DNA from: Tolypeutes matacus
Lineage: Eukaryota; Chordata; Mammalia; Cingulata; Chlamyphoridae
Direction: 5' to 3'
Length of the DNA stretch: 64,000 bases
NCBI GenBank assembly: GCA_026826555.1
Contig: JAKSZT010038358.1
Location: forward strand, 492,697 to 556,696
Below, piece after piece: positions 9,486 to 22,009 of this stretch. Within the stretch, counting starts at the first letter, position 1; the number at the start of each line of letters is the position of its first letter. The notes beneath the pieces were generated by a model. That model was not told the origin of the DNA, ran no database searches, and saw nothing but the letters and a program-made list of their open reading frames with translations. Position numbers and translations under genes: made by a program.

Positions 9486-12400
9486 AGGCTCTGTATGGAG
9501 CCCTGAATTCCAATTAAACCTTTGAAAGAGAAGAGAGGACAGACAAATCTGAGGACCAGAGACTATGTCCTCATGTCTCCTTAAAAGAATGAGAAAATGT
9601 ATTCCATTTACTAAACCTTTCCCCTATAGAATAAGGAAACTCCTCATGTGCCATCAATTAAGATTAAAATGTTCCTGGCTTTCCTAGCTCCCTACCTATT
9701 TCCTTGTAACACTCCAATCCTTCAAGCAAAAAAGTCTTGCAGGGTTTTAATGCTTTAAGATGTAACTAACAGGATGAGCCCCAATTCGTGTCTCACTGGA
9801 GACAAGGCTACTCTGGACCCTTTAGCTCTGTATTTAGCAGCTGCCCAGGGATTTCTCTGGAGGAACTAAGCTGGAGGATCCTGCAAGAAGTTTCTGCCAT
9901 GGACAGACACTGGAAGCTTTACATCTAGGTGATTCTAAAGTTGTCTTTCCCTAAGCTAAGCTAAGTGTGTAAAATTTTCTCCTGTTCTAATCTGTGCTTG
10001 CTTTAACTTTGTTAGTTTGCTTGTGGCTAAGAAATTGTAAATCAGATTTTGGATTTGCCTGTTACAAATAGGGCAACTGTGAAAGGTGACCTTAAAATGA
10101 GTCTTCAAATGACAGTACTGTGTTACAGTTGGATTTGATGTAAAAATCCCATGGAATTGGTTCAACTGCTGGAAAAGCAGAAAATCCTGGAAACATTGTT
10201 CCTAATAAAATTGTTTTAGTTGCTTAATTAATAAAAAACAAAAATGCCCAATTTGTTTTTAAAGTGAAAACTTACTATAAACTAAGAGTTATTATCATTA
10301 CATAGATGCTTTAATATTATAAAATAGCAAAAGGTTAATATCTGAAATTGCTATAACTGGGTGTATTTAGCCTAGAACCTATTGTAATGATAATCTTAGA
10401 CTAATTTACCTTTGTTTATGACTACTTCAGGTCTAGCTTGTTCTTACTAGAGTAATGATAATTATAAACTAAACTCACTTTAGATTAAGGTTATTTTGTG
10501 ACTAGCTTCACTTAGACTTCAGCTATTGTGATAACTCTAAGCTGAGTTTGCCTTTGTTTATGATTACTTCAGGTCTAGCCTCAACCCTTGCCTTTGTTAA
10601 AGGTTATTTCATGACAACTTCTGCCCCTTATGGCTCATGGGAAAGCAAGCTTGAGACAACCCTGTCTCCTGTCGTTCCACTGGTATTAATAACCCTGCTT
10701 TCTCATGACTTCAGACATGGAATAAATTGTTGTCTGGTGTAATTCTCAACCCTCAGGGTTGAATATCCACTCTTCCATTCTATTGGCCATGGGAGTTCTG
10801 TTATCCCCAAAGACTGGAGAGGGGGGGAGAACTCCCAACTCTAGTGTTGGTATTCCTAAAAGCAGGAAGTCATGAGAAATATCAGGTTTTCCTGAGGCTT
10901 AAATGACTTCAGTGAGTATACAATGGAATTAGATCCACCATCTGTGAAAATCAAAAGGGGAAATAAGCAAAGTTCTGAAGTAACAGAAAATGTGGTAAAC
11001 TGTATTTTAAAGCACTGGGGACAATTTGGTTATAAGCCAATAATTAAAAGAAATGAAATTCTTGTGCAAAACTACATAGACACAGTGCAAATTAGACTAA
11101 TTAGAAATAGCCTTCAAAGAAATATTTTAAATGTTATCTTACAGTTAAATTTATTTTGTAAAAGACTGAAAGTTTTAAGTAACTTTAGTGACTTGTATTT
11201 TTGCTTCCAACTCTCTATTTGTGTCTGCCCATTTGCTCAATGTATACCTCCATACATCAGGATGGCAATATCAAATTAACAAATTAAATTTCTTAAAAGA
11301 GCTCAATTCAAATTGTTAGAAGTTAAATATGTGGTTATATATGTGAATGAATATTCCTGGAGCCCAAATTAGACTAAGCAGAATGTAAAACTCATATAGA
11401 AATTTGAATATAAAAACTATTGGGAAAAGGAAAAAGATTTTCCTAAGCTTTTTGACCTACCCAGCCCCCAGGGCTTTCTCTTTGCAAGAGCTCTGTGGGG
11501 CAGGCTAGGTGCAGCAAATTAAAACTGTATATTCTAGGATGGGGAATTAAGAATCAGTTGCCCTGTAATTCCCCAATTTAAACATTTTACCAGCCTTAAA
11601 ATAAGATTGGTTAATAATCCAATTATCAAATTTCAGTAAATAAAGGAAAAGTCTTCAAAGCTATGGAAAGATCTTTTCTAAGATATGATTAAAATGAATT
11701 AAACAATTGTAACATATTCCAGAACCTAACAGTTTGTTTTTAAGGTTATCCACATTTTTAGAATTTTATTAAAGTAAAGAGGTTTTAAACTCCTGTACAG
11801 GAAGGAAGAGGAACATTCCCTGCATTAACTATAATGGTTTCAATTTTATTTAGCTTGGGTCTAACCAACCTAGTTTTATAGAATACCAATTAAATAAATT
11901 AACATTATATGCATTAAATCTTTAAGGTGATGAAAATTGTAAGTTCGTATTTAATAAGATTAAGTTAAAGAAGTAGATGTAGATCTCCCCTCACCTAAAT
12001 GGGTAAAGTAAACTTCATTGATAGCTATTTGTAATTAAAAGCTTGTTTAAAGGTAAAGTAACTTCTAGTTATAAGAAATTTGTGAAAGTATCTTCTAAAC
12101 TGAAGCATTTGAATAGCTAATTCTAGGAAGCCATTACTAATTAGAAACCTAAATTGATATCAATTACAAAAAGTAACTTCATAACAGTGAAACCTGTCAG
12201 AGGCCATCCCAATCTGCATATTAAAGTAGAGGTAGGGGGAAGATAATCTTGATTCCCTTGGGAATCTTCAGTTTTCATAAAATAATTGAGGTCATTTTTC
12301 CTGTACTGCTAAAGTAAAATACCTCTTAATTAATATCATTATGGTAAAGGTATAGAAGAAAACACGGAGTACTAAAATAGTTAAGTTCATTTGATATGTT

Positions 12401-12839
12401 ATACATTGCATTGAAAGAGTTTAAAAAGTGTATAAAAATCAATAGAAATAGACTTCAGTATTGTCAAACTCTCATGTGCATTCAACCAGGCCCAAAAACT
12501 TTGCATGGTGCCTCTTCATTTGAGTTATTGGCTAGGTTGGTCACTGACCCCTAAAACAATAAAGGTATCTACTACCTGGTTTTGCATCCTGAAGTGGATG
12601 AAGAGTATGTTACAGTTTCAGACTCCTGCAGCAGCCTGCAATGGCTCAATATGGCCAGATATACAATGGACTTTGCCTCCAGACTGACTCTGTTTCATAG
12701 TGCTGAAGGGTGCTATACACCAGACCAGTAAAACACTGGAGTTTTACCTTCTTAGTCTATGTCTAGTGTCAAAAGTTCTGCAGCATGCTGGCTGTGTGTA
12801 GGGCATACCAAGTGGAGCAACAATTACCCGAGTACTGTG

Positions 12840-13085
12840 AGTAGAATTTAAACAAACACATTTGGCATTATGGCCTCCTCCCTTGGAGAGATAACATGTA
12901 TGGTATTGTAAACCTGGAGCTTAGATCTATTAATTGCAGCTCAAAGAGGAACTTGTGCATTAGTATTAAGTACTGTACCTATATACCTGATGATTATGAT
13001 ATCTTTTCTATTCTAGATCATATGCAGAGGGATATTGAACATATTAAATGTTCTGGTGAACTTAATTCATTTTTAAGTAGTTAAT
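12840..13085 (+). pseudogene. Possible retroviral envelope transmembrane-subunit remnant
   Basis: The frame open at 12896-13084 has a cysteine pattern like the CX6CC motif of class I envelopes with one cysteine lost, followed by a short amphipathic stretch. A hydrophobic stretch follows from about 13109 in another frame. Order and position near the 3' LTR fit an envelope gene. No intact surface subunit is present, and the piece is broken by stops and frameshifts. Confidence 0.35.
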
Positions 13086-13699
13086 GAACATGCCTATAAG
13101 ATAAAGAAATGGTTCTATTAAATACTGTGTTTATTTTGTTTGCTAAATACTTGTCTTGTTTTTGCTATACTGTCTTTTTGAGTATGTCTAGGGCAGTGCC
13201 TCTCTTCATACCTCTCCTAACTGTCACAAGCCTAACCATGTCTGTGGGAACTGGGGTTAGCAGTTTATACCCAAACCCAGCAGGTCTACTACAATCTCTC
13301 CCCAGAGTTAACCAGCAGCAAAAATTAAATCAAGGAAGAATGATATTTCCCATCAACTTTGGGAGGATGCAACCTTTGAAGGCATCTGGGCCTTTCTCAC
13401 TCTCATGGTCCAGTAGGTCATGGCTGGCACCCTTTTTGGACCCACTTACCACCATCTTCTTTATCCTTCTAATAGACCACATATCCTCAAAATTCTAATT
13501 AGGCTTATTTCTTATAGAATCAGTGCCTTATTAGTTATGATTAGATTTCATCCAGTTCCAACCAGGTTGTTGGAACTGTCTTCCCTCAATCACAATAGAA
13601 TAGATAGAGAAGTTTACACCCTGTCAGGCAGAGACTACTGCTGTAACCAGCAGAGAGTAACTACAAAGGAATCTTCATTACCTTCAGCACCTCCTTAAT

Positions 13700-14031
13700 A
13701 CTAAGAGTGTGAACTCTGAGGGTGGAGTTGAGGCAGGTTAATACAGGGAAATTAGAAGACAAACTACAACATGGCTGAATGAAGAACAGGAGGTCTTACC
13801 ATTGGTCCCCACCACTGATGGGGTAACCAATAACAGGTAGGGCCCCTCCCCTAAGGGGAGGAATAATTAATAGCTTAAAAGGTGACCACGCAAGTCAAAT
13901 CTCATTCTATCTGCTCAGAGGAGTCTGCATCAATTCTTGGTGCATTTTTTCCATCCTTCAGTCCCATTTCTCAGCTACCTCTGTTTCCCCCCCCCCCCAT
14001 TTCCCAATAAATTCTTTTTACTGGCCTAACT
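13700..14031 (+). promoter_or_regulatory. 3' LTR remnant (U3-R) of the retroviral copy
   Basis: It contains a TTAAAAGG TATA-like box near 13874, an R start at about 13901, a C run at 13988-13999 and AATAAA at 14006-14011. It ends about 20 bases later at the A tail, the place where a viral transcript would be cleaved and polyadenylated. Confidence 0.6.
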
Positions 14032-14041
14032 AAAAAAAAAA

Positions 14042-14399
14042 GTATGTAATGAGGAGCTATTATAATAACAGGGTACATAAAATTAACAGTATATTTTAAT
14101 TAAGGTAAATATCCTTTTTCTTTTTTAAATTTTTTGCTCTTTGCATTGTTCAGGGTGTTGACATAAGTAAATTGGGAAGGTGTAAGGGAATTCTTAAATT
14201 CAATTCATCCATTATATTTATAATTATATTTCAGGGATGTCTCCAAACATCATACAATGAACAATGATATTCAGTAATATCAACCATCAGTTGAGGACTG
14301 CATAAGACTGAGCCTCATTACAGTTTATTCATAAAAATTATTAAGAATACTTTAGCAAACATGGATAAACTTGCCTTATGCTTCTGCTTGCTTAGTTAC
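14042..14399. other. Non-coding sequence, nothing recognised
   Basis: AT-rich, no frame or repeat family recognised. Confidence 0.35.
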
Positions 14400-14972
14400 T
14401 TGACCCCATCAACATTTAGAGAGAAGAGTTAGGCTCTAACAAGCAAGAGATGTGAAATCCTCAGTAATCCTGATGGAATCATCCAAAAAGGACGAATCCT
14501 CCCATAGTCTAAGAGCATCTGAAGACAGCCATACAAAGTGATCACACTTTCTGAGATATGTCTTTAGCAAAACTTATCTGTACATATTAAAATCACCCAC
14601 ATGTACCTAAGACAAAGTATCTATGACACAAGTTACCTGAGACTCTCCAACTTTCTCCAAAATGCTAGGGCATTCTGATATTCTTTAAAACTGAATCTGG
14701 TTTTCCATGGAACCAGGACTTATGTCAGGGCTAAACAAGTTTTGCTGTTAGCATGCCATTCCTTATAAGTCTTGCTTTGTAATTGGTTTTGCTTAACCAA
14801 TCATATTATTATTTGTATAACATCATGTATTTAGTTTATAAGCTGCCTATTTATTTGGAGAAAGCAGAGCACTTTTGTCTTGGTATTAAACATCCCCCAA
14901 TTTGCAAATGGTCTCCTTTTGATAAATAGTCTCTCTTTTATAAATACTTAAACTTTGCCTTTCATTTGACAA
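14400..14972 (+). mobile_element. Candidate solo LTR
   Basis: About 14780-14850 has LTR-like promoter elements: ATTGG and CCAAT boxes (ATTGGTTTTGC, AACCAATCA) and a TTTATAAG box. A CA terminus may lie near 14972. The left end was not found. Family unknown; it could instead be chance promoter-like sequence. Confidence 0.35.
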
Positions 14973-14984
14973 TATGCTTTTCCA

Positions 14985-15930
14985 CCTGTGCATCTTCTTT
15001 TCCAATATGTGCTCACTTTTAAATTGTATGTCTATTTTGTATATGGCAACTTAGCTAAATTTGTTTATTTTCATTACTAGTTTTCTTGTAAAGTCTCTGG
15101 AATTTTCTACATAAAGGATCATGTCTTCTGTGAGTTGAGATAATTTTACTTCTTTTTTTTCTAAATTGGATGCCTTCTGTTTCTTATTCTTGCAAATTGC
15201 ACTGGCTAATATTTCCACTACTGGATAGCAGTGGTGAAACCAGGCGTTCTTATCTTATTTCTGATTTAGGGGGAATCTTTCAAACTTTTCCCATTAAGCT
15301 TTCTGTTAGCTGGATTTTTTAAATGGTTTTTGTCATGTTGAGGAAGTCCTATCTATTCCTAGTATTCTGGGTGTTTTCACAATGAAATGATATTAGATTT
15401 TGCCAAACGACAAACAAAGCTACAGTGTCAAAACAGCATAGTTTAAAACAGCACAGGGATAGATAAATAAATGAAAGGAATGGAATTGAGAGCTCATACA
15501 TATATTTTTACAAGGGTACCAAGTCCACCCAATCAGAAAATTATAGTCTCTTTAACAAATGATGATGAGAAAATTGAATATCCATATGCAAAAGAATGAA
15601 GGGATATCCCTATCTCACATGATATTAAAATATTAACTTAAAATGGATATAAGAACCAGGACTTTAAAACTCCCCAAAGAAAATTAGGGAAGCACCTTCA
15701 GGAACTTGTGTTAGGCAATTATTTCCTAAACTTTACACTCAAAACACTAGTAACAAAAGGAAAAGTAGATGAATGGGATCTTATCAAAATTAAGAATTTT
15801 GTGAATCAAAGAACTTTATCATGAAAGTGAAAAGACAACATACTCAATGGGAGAAAATGTTTGGAAACCACATATCTGATAAGGGGATTATTATGCAGAG
15901 AATGTAGAAATCCTACAACTCAATAATAAA
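14985..15930. mobile_element. LINE-1 with inverted 5' segment
   Basis: 14985-15405 is antisense ORF2 reverse-transcriptase-region sequence. At about 15406 it switches to sense-strand ORF2 C-terminal and 3' sequence (GGAAGCACCTTCAGGA, GGAAACCACATATCTGATAA). This opposed arrangement is typical of twin-primed L1 insertions. Confidence 0.6.
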
Positions 15931-16394
15931 TGACTTTTTCTCTGAAAATAACATTATTATTAATTTAATTAGACCAAATCTTGTTTCATGTCATTATCCC
16001 ATGTAATCTAGGAAATATTCAAAAATGAAAAAAAAAAAAAAAAGAATATAGAACTAAGAGGGACAAAAGCATCATCAGGGCAAAGTGAATAACCAAACCC
16101 AGTGAAAAAGGCTGAGGTATGACAGTCAGGAATACAGGAGAAATGAGTGTTGTCATATAAGCCAGTGTTACAGCAAAGGTTTAATGATACCAAACATACA
16201 GGTTGGCTAGGAAGATAATTAAAAGAGGAACATTGGAACTGGCAAGAAGAGTTTAGTTGTGGACTTAGCAGATTCAGTTGAATGATGGGGGGCAGAAAAC
16301 ACGGGGGACACAAAGAGGATAATTTCCAATCTAAAGGTACATTCCCTCTTATATCCCTTTAGAGCATCTCCTTATATCATAGAATGTTTTTTCA
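15931..16394. other. Non-coding sequence with an A-run
   Basis: Contains an A run near 16028-16043 and otherwise nothing recognised. Reading frames here are low-complexity shadows. Confidence 0.4.
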
Positions 16395-17748
16395 GCATTT
16401 TAATAATTTTTATTTTTAAAGAAGATTCAGATTATATAAATGTTATATTAAAAATATAGGAGATTCCTGTATGCCCCACTTGTTTCCCCTCCCACACTTT
16501 TCTACATTAACAACATCCTTCATTAGTGTGATACATTTGTTACAATTGATGAACACATGTTGAAGCATTGCTACTAACCATGGACTATAGTTTACATTTA
16601 GCCCCACACAATTTTATAGGTTTTGACAAAATGTATAATGGCCTGTGTCTGTTATTGCAATGTCAGGCAGGACAATTCCAACATCTCAAAAATGCTCCCA
16701 TGTTACACCTATTCTTCCCTTTCCCTCCTCTGAGATCTCTGGTGATCACTGCCTTTATATAAGTGATCCAATTTTTTCCATTGCTAGAATAACAATAAAT
16801 CTATAATAGAATAATAATAAGTCTACTTTCATCCATTATTCATTCCCCAATCATGAGGATTCTGGGATAGTTATGCCCACTCTGTTTCTGATTGGGAGGG
16901 AGATTATAAACCTTGGGGCAGATGGATGGAACTGTCTTGCTTGCAGTTGTAGATGCTCTCTGTTTTTTGGGGTGGGTGTTGTCCATCATCATGCTTTTGT
17001 TAGTTGTCCTGGGCAAGTCTAATGTACTGGAGAGCAGTTGTTACAATTCTGCTGAGATTCAGGGCTCAACTGGCTTATGAACAGGCTGAAGATTTAAGTC
17101 TCTGGACATATATTTAACAAGTATAGTGCTAAGTATAGATTCCAATAAAAGCGACAGAAGAGCTAGGTTTTGGGAAATTATAAATGAGTCTTACTCTGTT
17201 ACATTGGAGAACATATATTCCAAAGTAAGGCACACTGATAAGGCACTGAATTCCTGAGATTGTCTGCCATGCTTAGAGTGTCCAGATGTCTCTAGAGCCC
17301 TCAGGAGCCTGCTTACTGTGGTAGTCAATGAGACCCTGCTAAAATGTGCATAAGCATAACTTCTGGAATGACCTCCCAACTCACTTTTAAATCTCATCCA
17401 TAAAAACTTATTTGTATTTAATATTTTCCCCTTTTTGTCAAGTTCTTTTGTCAGATGCATCACAAATTGGAACTTAGTAATAATCCCTCAATTCCAGGGA
17501 TGCTCATCCCCAGTAGTCATGTCCTATGCTTGGGGGAAGGTAATACATTTATATGCTCAGTTTGGCTTAGAGAGAGGCCACATTTGTGCAAAAAGGAGGC
17601 TTTCAGGAGGTAGCTCTTAGGTAATATATAATACTAGGCTAAGTTTCAACTTCACAAGAAAAGGTTCATAAGTACAATCATCAATATCAAGGGCCTGGTG
17701 TAATGTTATGTCCTTATATTTTAGCCAACCTTGTTTAACATGTTTGTT
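16395..17748 (-). mobile_element. LINE-1 3'UTR module, minus strand, about 1.3 kb
   Basis: A long non-coding unit shared with 31160-32400, 56094-57336, part of 22010-22450 and short tails at 2862 and 8735. Read on the minus strand, its last 350 bp parallel the classic L1 3'UTR: a block about ATGTACCACACTAATG, then a GGGGCATATGGGAATC block, then GTAATCTAAGTATCTTT at the end. All copies in the window lie on the minus strand. The upstream 900 bp have no known function. Confidence 0.6.
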
Positions 17749-18247
17749 AGTTTGAATCATGAATCATGAACCCAAAAAAGACCTAGTATTAATATTAGTC
17801 CTCATCTTTTTTAAAGTGATACCATTCGTAAATAAGATCTTTAAAAATGTATTAGAAAATGGGGTGTGCATTTATTTGTGAATAGTACTATTTACACCTA
17901 AAATTCATTTGGTGTGACCAAACTAAATCACAGTGGACCTTAGTCTGACTTACTGTGGGCCTTATAAAGAGAGGATGTTCAGACACAGTCAGAGAAGCCA
18001 GATGTAGAAGCTTCCAGTTAGAGAAAGCTACAAAATGTGACCCTCTTACAGAGGCAAAGATGGAAACCAAGGAACTTCAGTGTTTGTGGCAATCCAGCCT
18101 GAGAAAACTACTGTTTCAAGGAGAAAGCATGAGCTGTCAAAACTTTGATCTTGGATTTCTAGTCTACCAAACACTGAGCCAATAAATTCATATTTTTAAG
18201 CCAACCAGTGTGTGGTATTTTTCATAGCTATTTTAGTAAACTAAGAT
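17749..18247 (+). mobile_element. MLT1-like LTR
   Basis: It begins TGTTAGTTTGAATC and ends with a CAATAAATTC signal, an AAGCCAACCAGTGTGTGGTA block and a TTTTAGTAAACTAAGA terminus. This layout is that of MLT1-type MaLR LTRs. It looks old. Confidence 0.55.
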
Positions 18248-18829
18248 ACCATCTATATTCTGATTAGGCTTTGCTCTTTCAAGCAGCTTGGTCTTTTTTT
18301 TTTTTTTACTCATGCAGTTCCCCAGGAAACTGTCCTTTCAATTGTCTTTCATCTATTAAAATTCCACTGATCTGAAGGAATCATCTGAAATGCCACTTGC
18401 TTTGAACATCTTTCCTTCTTTATCCCAGTCACTCTGATGTTCCTTATTTGTATTTCCAAATAATATGTTTACACTTTTCTCTAATAGTTTAACATCTTGT
18501 ATTGCATTCTTGATAAGAATGTGTCATTCTAACACTCCAAATTATAAACATTTGTTATGAGTCATTTCTAATATCAAAAAAATTTTCATCCTTGCCCTGC
18601 TCATACCTTGTGCCACCAATATCCACTGTCTTGTATAAAGCCCTGTTTAATGTATGCCCTTGATATAGGATGAGCTGAACTTAAATTTTAGTCATCAAAA
18701 ATTACATAAGTATTGAGGACCTGGCTTGACTTGCTGTGAGGTGCAAAAAAGACATATAACATGATCCATGTTTAATGATATTGATAAAGACATATATACA
18801 CAGTTGTAGTACATACAGGTCAAAAGTGA
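18248..18829. other. Non-coding sequence, nothing recognised
   Basis: Contains a short T run near 18295-18308. No gene or repeat family recognised. Confidence 0.35.
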
Positions 18830-19960
18830 TGAAGGAGAAAATGAGTTATGAATCACATTTATAAATTAGTGGTGTTAGCTATATTCACTATAATGTGTTA
18901 CCATCAACTCTGTCCATTTACACTCATTTACAATCAACACTATTAAAAATTCTACATACATTGAGCAACAGAACCCCTTTTCAACTTTCCTTACATATCC
19001 GAGACACCAATACATTAGAGTATAATTCCAGGAGTTTACTCATCGTATTTAGTTCATATTTGTGAGACCATACACTATTTGTCCTTTTGTGTCTGGTTTA
19101 TTTCACTCAATATAATATCCTCTACATTCATCTATGTTGTAATATGCATGCCAAATTCATTCTTTCTTAGAGCTAAATAGTATTCCATCATATGAATATA
19201 CCACATTTTGTTTATCCATTAATTTGTTGATGGACACTTGGATTGTTTCCATCTTTTTTTTTTTTTTTTTAAGATTTTATTTATTTATTCATTTCTCCCC
19301 CCCTTGCTGCTTGTGCTCGCTGGGTCAGCTAACCACGCCGTGCGGGCGGGCTTGCCTTCACCAGGAGGCCCCGGGAACCAAACCCGGGGCCTCCCATATG
19401 GTAAACGGGAGCCCTACTGATTGAGCCACAGCCGCTTCCCAATTGTTTCCATCTTTTAGCAATTCTGAGTAATGCTGCTATGAACATTGGTGTGGAAATG
19501 TCTATTCCATTCCCTGCTTTCAGTTCTTCTGAGTATGTTCCTAGCAGCAGGATTGCTGGATCATAAGGCAAATCTATATATCGTTTCCTGAGGAACTGCC
19601 ACATTATCATCAACAACAGTTGCACCATTATTCATTCTCATCAACAGTGAAGAAGTGTTCCTACTTATCCACATCCTCTCCAGTACTTGTAGATTTGTTT
19701 TATTTTTATTTTTATTTTTAAAAAAAATAATGGCCATCCTATCAGCTGTGGACTGATAAGACAGTGTAGTTGTGATCTGCATTTCACTAACAGCTAGAGT
19801 TATTGAACATTTTTTCATGTGCTTTTTGGGCCATTTGTATTTTCTCTTTGGAAAGATGTCTAAGTCTTTTGCCCATTTAAAATGGGTTCTTGTCTTTATC
19901 ATTGAGTTGTATGATCTTTTTATATAACATGGAAATCAAACCCTTATCATATATGTATGT
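18830..19960 (-). mobile_element. LINE-1 3' region, minus strand
   Basis: Antisense L1 3'-end sequence with the widely shared blocks TTGTCCTTTTGTGTCTGG, TTTCACTCAATATAAT, TAATGCTGCTATGAACATTG and TTGCCCATTT. It is interrupted by a young SINE at 19258-19441. Confidence 0.75.
19258..19441 (-). mobile_element. tRNA-derived SINE (DAS-like), full length, minus strand
   Basis: On the minus strand it starts GGGAAGCGGCTGTGGCTCAA (box A region), has a GGTT-CG box B, a GC-rich body and an A-rich tail. A perfect 16-bp target-site duplication (ATTGTTTCCATCTTTT) lies at 19242-19257 and 19442-19457. One of five near-identical copies in the window. Origin from a tRNA is seen from the split pol III promoter; the name DAS-like is from xenarthran SINEs. 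Confidence 0.9.
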
Positions 19961-20341
19961 TTCAGCCCAACTTTGAAAGGCACAAGTTGGCAAAGTCATA
20001 AAACCAAAGAATTTACCAGGAAAATGGTTAGATTTGAGTTTTATTGGGAATTATGACCAGGAGAGTCTCTTCAATGGCAGCCAGGGGAAGAATGAAGTTA
20101 GTGTTTCTCAAAGAGTTGGGAAAATTAGGAGTGATTCCATAGTGTAAGAAAACAGAGTTTCTGTAAGAATTACATTAGGTGCACAAATGGGGGTGTTTGG
20201 TGATGTTATCACAGGAAGGGAGTATTCAGTCTTATAGGCCTGTTCCTTTTTAACAACTGAGCGTCCAAGTTATGCAGGTGGCTATGTGCTTTGGGCTGTG
20301 TTTCATTTAAGGGGGAGGGCATCCTAGGACCATAGACAGTC
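19961..20341. other. Non-coding sequence before the assembly gap
   Basis: No gene seen. This stretch does not match the segment that precedes the paralogous block at 28741, so the homology begins right at the gap. Confidence 0.4.
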
Positions 20342-20351
20342 NNNNNNNNNN
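20342..20351. other. Assembly gap (10 N)
   Basis: Ten undetermined bases. A round number of N usually marks a gap of unknown real size. Confidence 0.95.
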
Positions 20352-21780
20352 ATTGATTATACCTGGGTTCACAAATTATCTCAGGGTGTAATTAATTACA
20401 ATTTCAACAATGTCAACAAATACTAAGGAAACAAGTCAGGTTATGCATTTAATATTGTTGTCAAATTTATGGAATCTCTTATCTTACAAATTCAGGTATA
20501 TTCCATGTCTCAAATGTTTTTCACCTAAGTAACGCCATCTATCATTTGTAAGCTGTGCATTTGAATTTGTTTCTCAATTTTGTTTTTGTTCTAGAGATTT
20601 TGATTGAATATGAATTCATGCATAATATGTATTCTCAAATTAAAATTATTTTTCTTTAATCTTAGATATTTATCCTTTCAAGCTCTTTGAAATAGAGTAT
20701 CTTTATAAGGAGGAATTATCACTCTGAAGTTGCAAATTATGCTACATATACTGAAATCCTTATGGGTTTGAATATTTTCATTTAAGTTGATTAGTTGTTC
20801 AGGCATGACTGTGGAATTTCTGAATATATCAATTAAAGCGATGGCTTATTTCCCTGTTGTCATTACTTGTCTTGTTTTCTATTAGGATACCACTAACCTG
20901 CACTGCTTCCAATGTAAACCATTGTTACCATCATATTAGCAGAAATAAGGAGATTAGTGCAAGCATCTGAATAAAAATATCACTTAAAAGTACAAGTGAA
21001 AGAAAAAATTGCTGAGAAACTCATATGTGCTAGACAATAAATTAGAACTTCCACATATATTATATATGATTAGGCATTATATTTCATGTATTTCCAGAGC
21101 ATGAACTCACACTTAGAATTATTTGGAAGCTTATCTAAATTTACTTTAGTCACCTTGCAAATATGGCTGGAATTTAAGACAATATATCCTTTTCCTCCTA
21201 CTATTTTACATCTGTTTTCACACATATTATTTTAAGTCATAGTTAATTGCAGTGTTTACAATCTTATAAGGATATTGAAACATATATATAAATAAAAAGC
21301 AATGCAGATTATTCTTAACAATTCAGATTATGTTGGAAGTTCAGATAGGGGAGATCAGTCTAGACAGGGTTATTTAATTAAAATAGTTTTAGAAGTAAAT
21401 GTGCATTAAAGAATGGGAATATTTTTGATATTTAGGGAGAAAACTGGAACAATAGTATGAGATGACTAATTGTATATGGTAATGTGTCTGACCTTCGTGG
21501 TGGGTAAAGAGGGACATTAACAATGAGTAGACAGAGTGAGAAAACTGGCAGAGAAGTTACAGAGGTTACTGATAATCTTAATGCCACCCTAAAGAATCTG
21601 ACTTTATGTTAGTAGATAAAATTTTGAAATCTTCCTGGTAACAGAATAATATGATAGGCTTCTCAGAAGAAAGATCTGGAATTAAGTTGAAAGACAGACT
21701 AGAAGCAAGGAGATTAACCATAATAATTCACAAAACAGATGACAAGAGCATAAGAAGGAGGATACACAACAAAAGGCAAG
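20352..21780 (+). repeat. Segmental duplication copy A (olfactory-receptor 3' flank)
   Basis: It matches 28741 to about 30840 in the same order: CACAAATTATCT at the start, a GAATATGrATTCATGCA block, the TTTATTTCCCTGTTGTC block near 20850 and 29220, AGCAGAAATAAGGAGA near 20940 and 29300, and AATCTTAATGCyACCCT near 21575 and 30600. Copy B carries an extra chimeric insertion and a TA expansion. In copy B the receptor gene ends 195 bp before the block; here that position falls in or before the gap and no gene is present. Confidence 0.8.
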
Positions 21781-21782
21781 GG

Positions 21783-21960
21783 GTGGGGGGTGGATGTGGC
21801 TCAAATTGTTGGGCATCCATCTCCCATATTGAGTGACTTGGGTTCAATCCCAGGGTCCTCCCAGTAAAATAAAGAAAAAAATATAGAAGGTGCATGGGCC
21901 GCCAGGCCCCACCAGTGGGTGAGCCCCCAGGCCCCACTGAGCCACACGGCAAGAGTAGGA
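21783..21960 (+). mobile_element. Older tRNA-derived SINE
   Basis: It starts GGGGGTGGATGTGGCTCAAA and has a GGTTCAATCCC box B, with a diverged body and no clean A tail. Related to, but older than, the DAS-like copies. Confidence 0.65.
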
Positions 21961-22009
21961 ATTGATCACATATCTGCTGTGTTTTAGGGTTCAACCAGCA
22001 TAGAATGAA

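Larger units (their letters stand above)
7908..14041 (+). mobile_element. Class I endogenous retrovirus remnant, probable retrocopy of viral RNA
   Basis: An R-like block at 7908-8035 is repeated at about 13901-14031. Both copies share the GAGGAG, TCTCAGC, CCCAATAA and CCTAACTA blocks in the same order. The U3-like segment (13700-13900) occurs only at the 3' end. About 20 bases after AATAAA (14006) comes an A run of 10 (14032-14041). The flanks carry an imperfect direct repeat: AAAAAGTTAAAT near 7896-7907 and AAAAAGTATGTAAT near 14036-14049. R at both ends, no 5' U3, a poly-A tail and a long duplication are hallmarks of retroviral RNA copied by L1, as described for HERV-W pseudo-elements. The inside is heavily decayed; gag and envelope traces are listed separately, and no pol motif was recognised. 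Confidence 0.6.

Noticed and set aside
10923..11279. 118-codon plus-strand frame in the retroviral copy
   Set aside because: No retroviral motif visible and surrounded by decayed sequence; likely chance.
13109..13498. 129-codon frame with hydrophobic start
   Set aside because: At most a shifted envelope tail remnant; not an intact gene.
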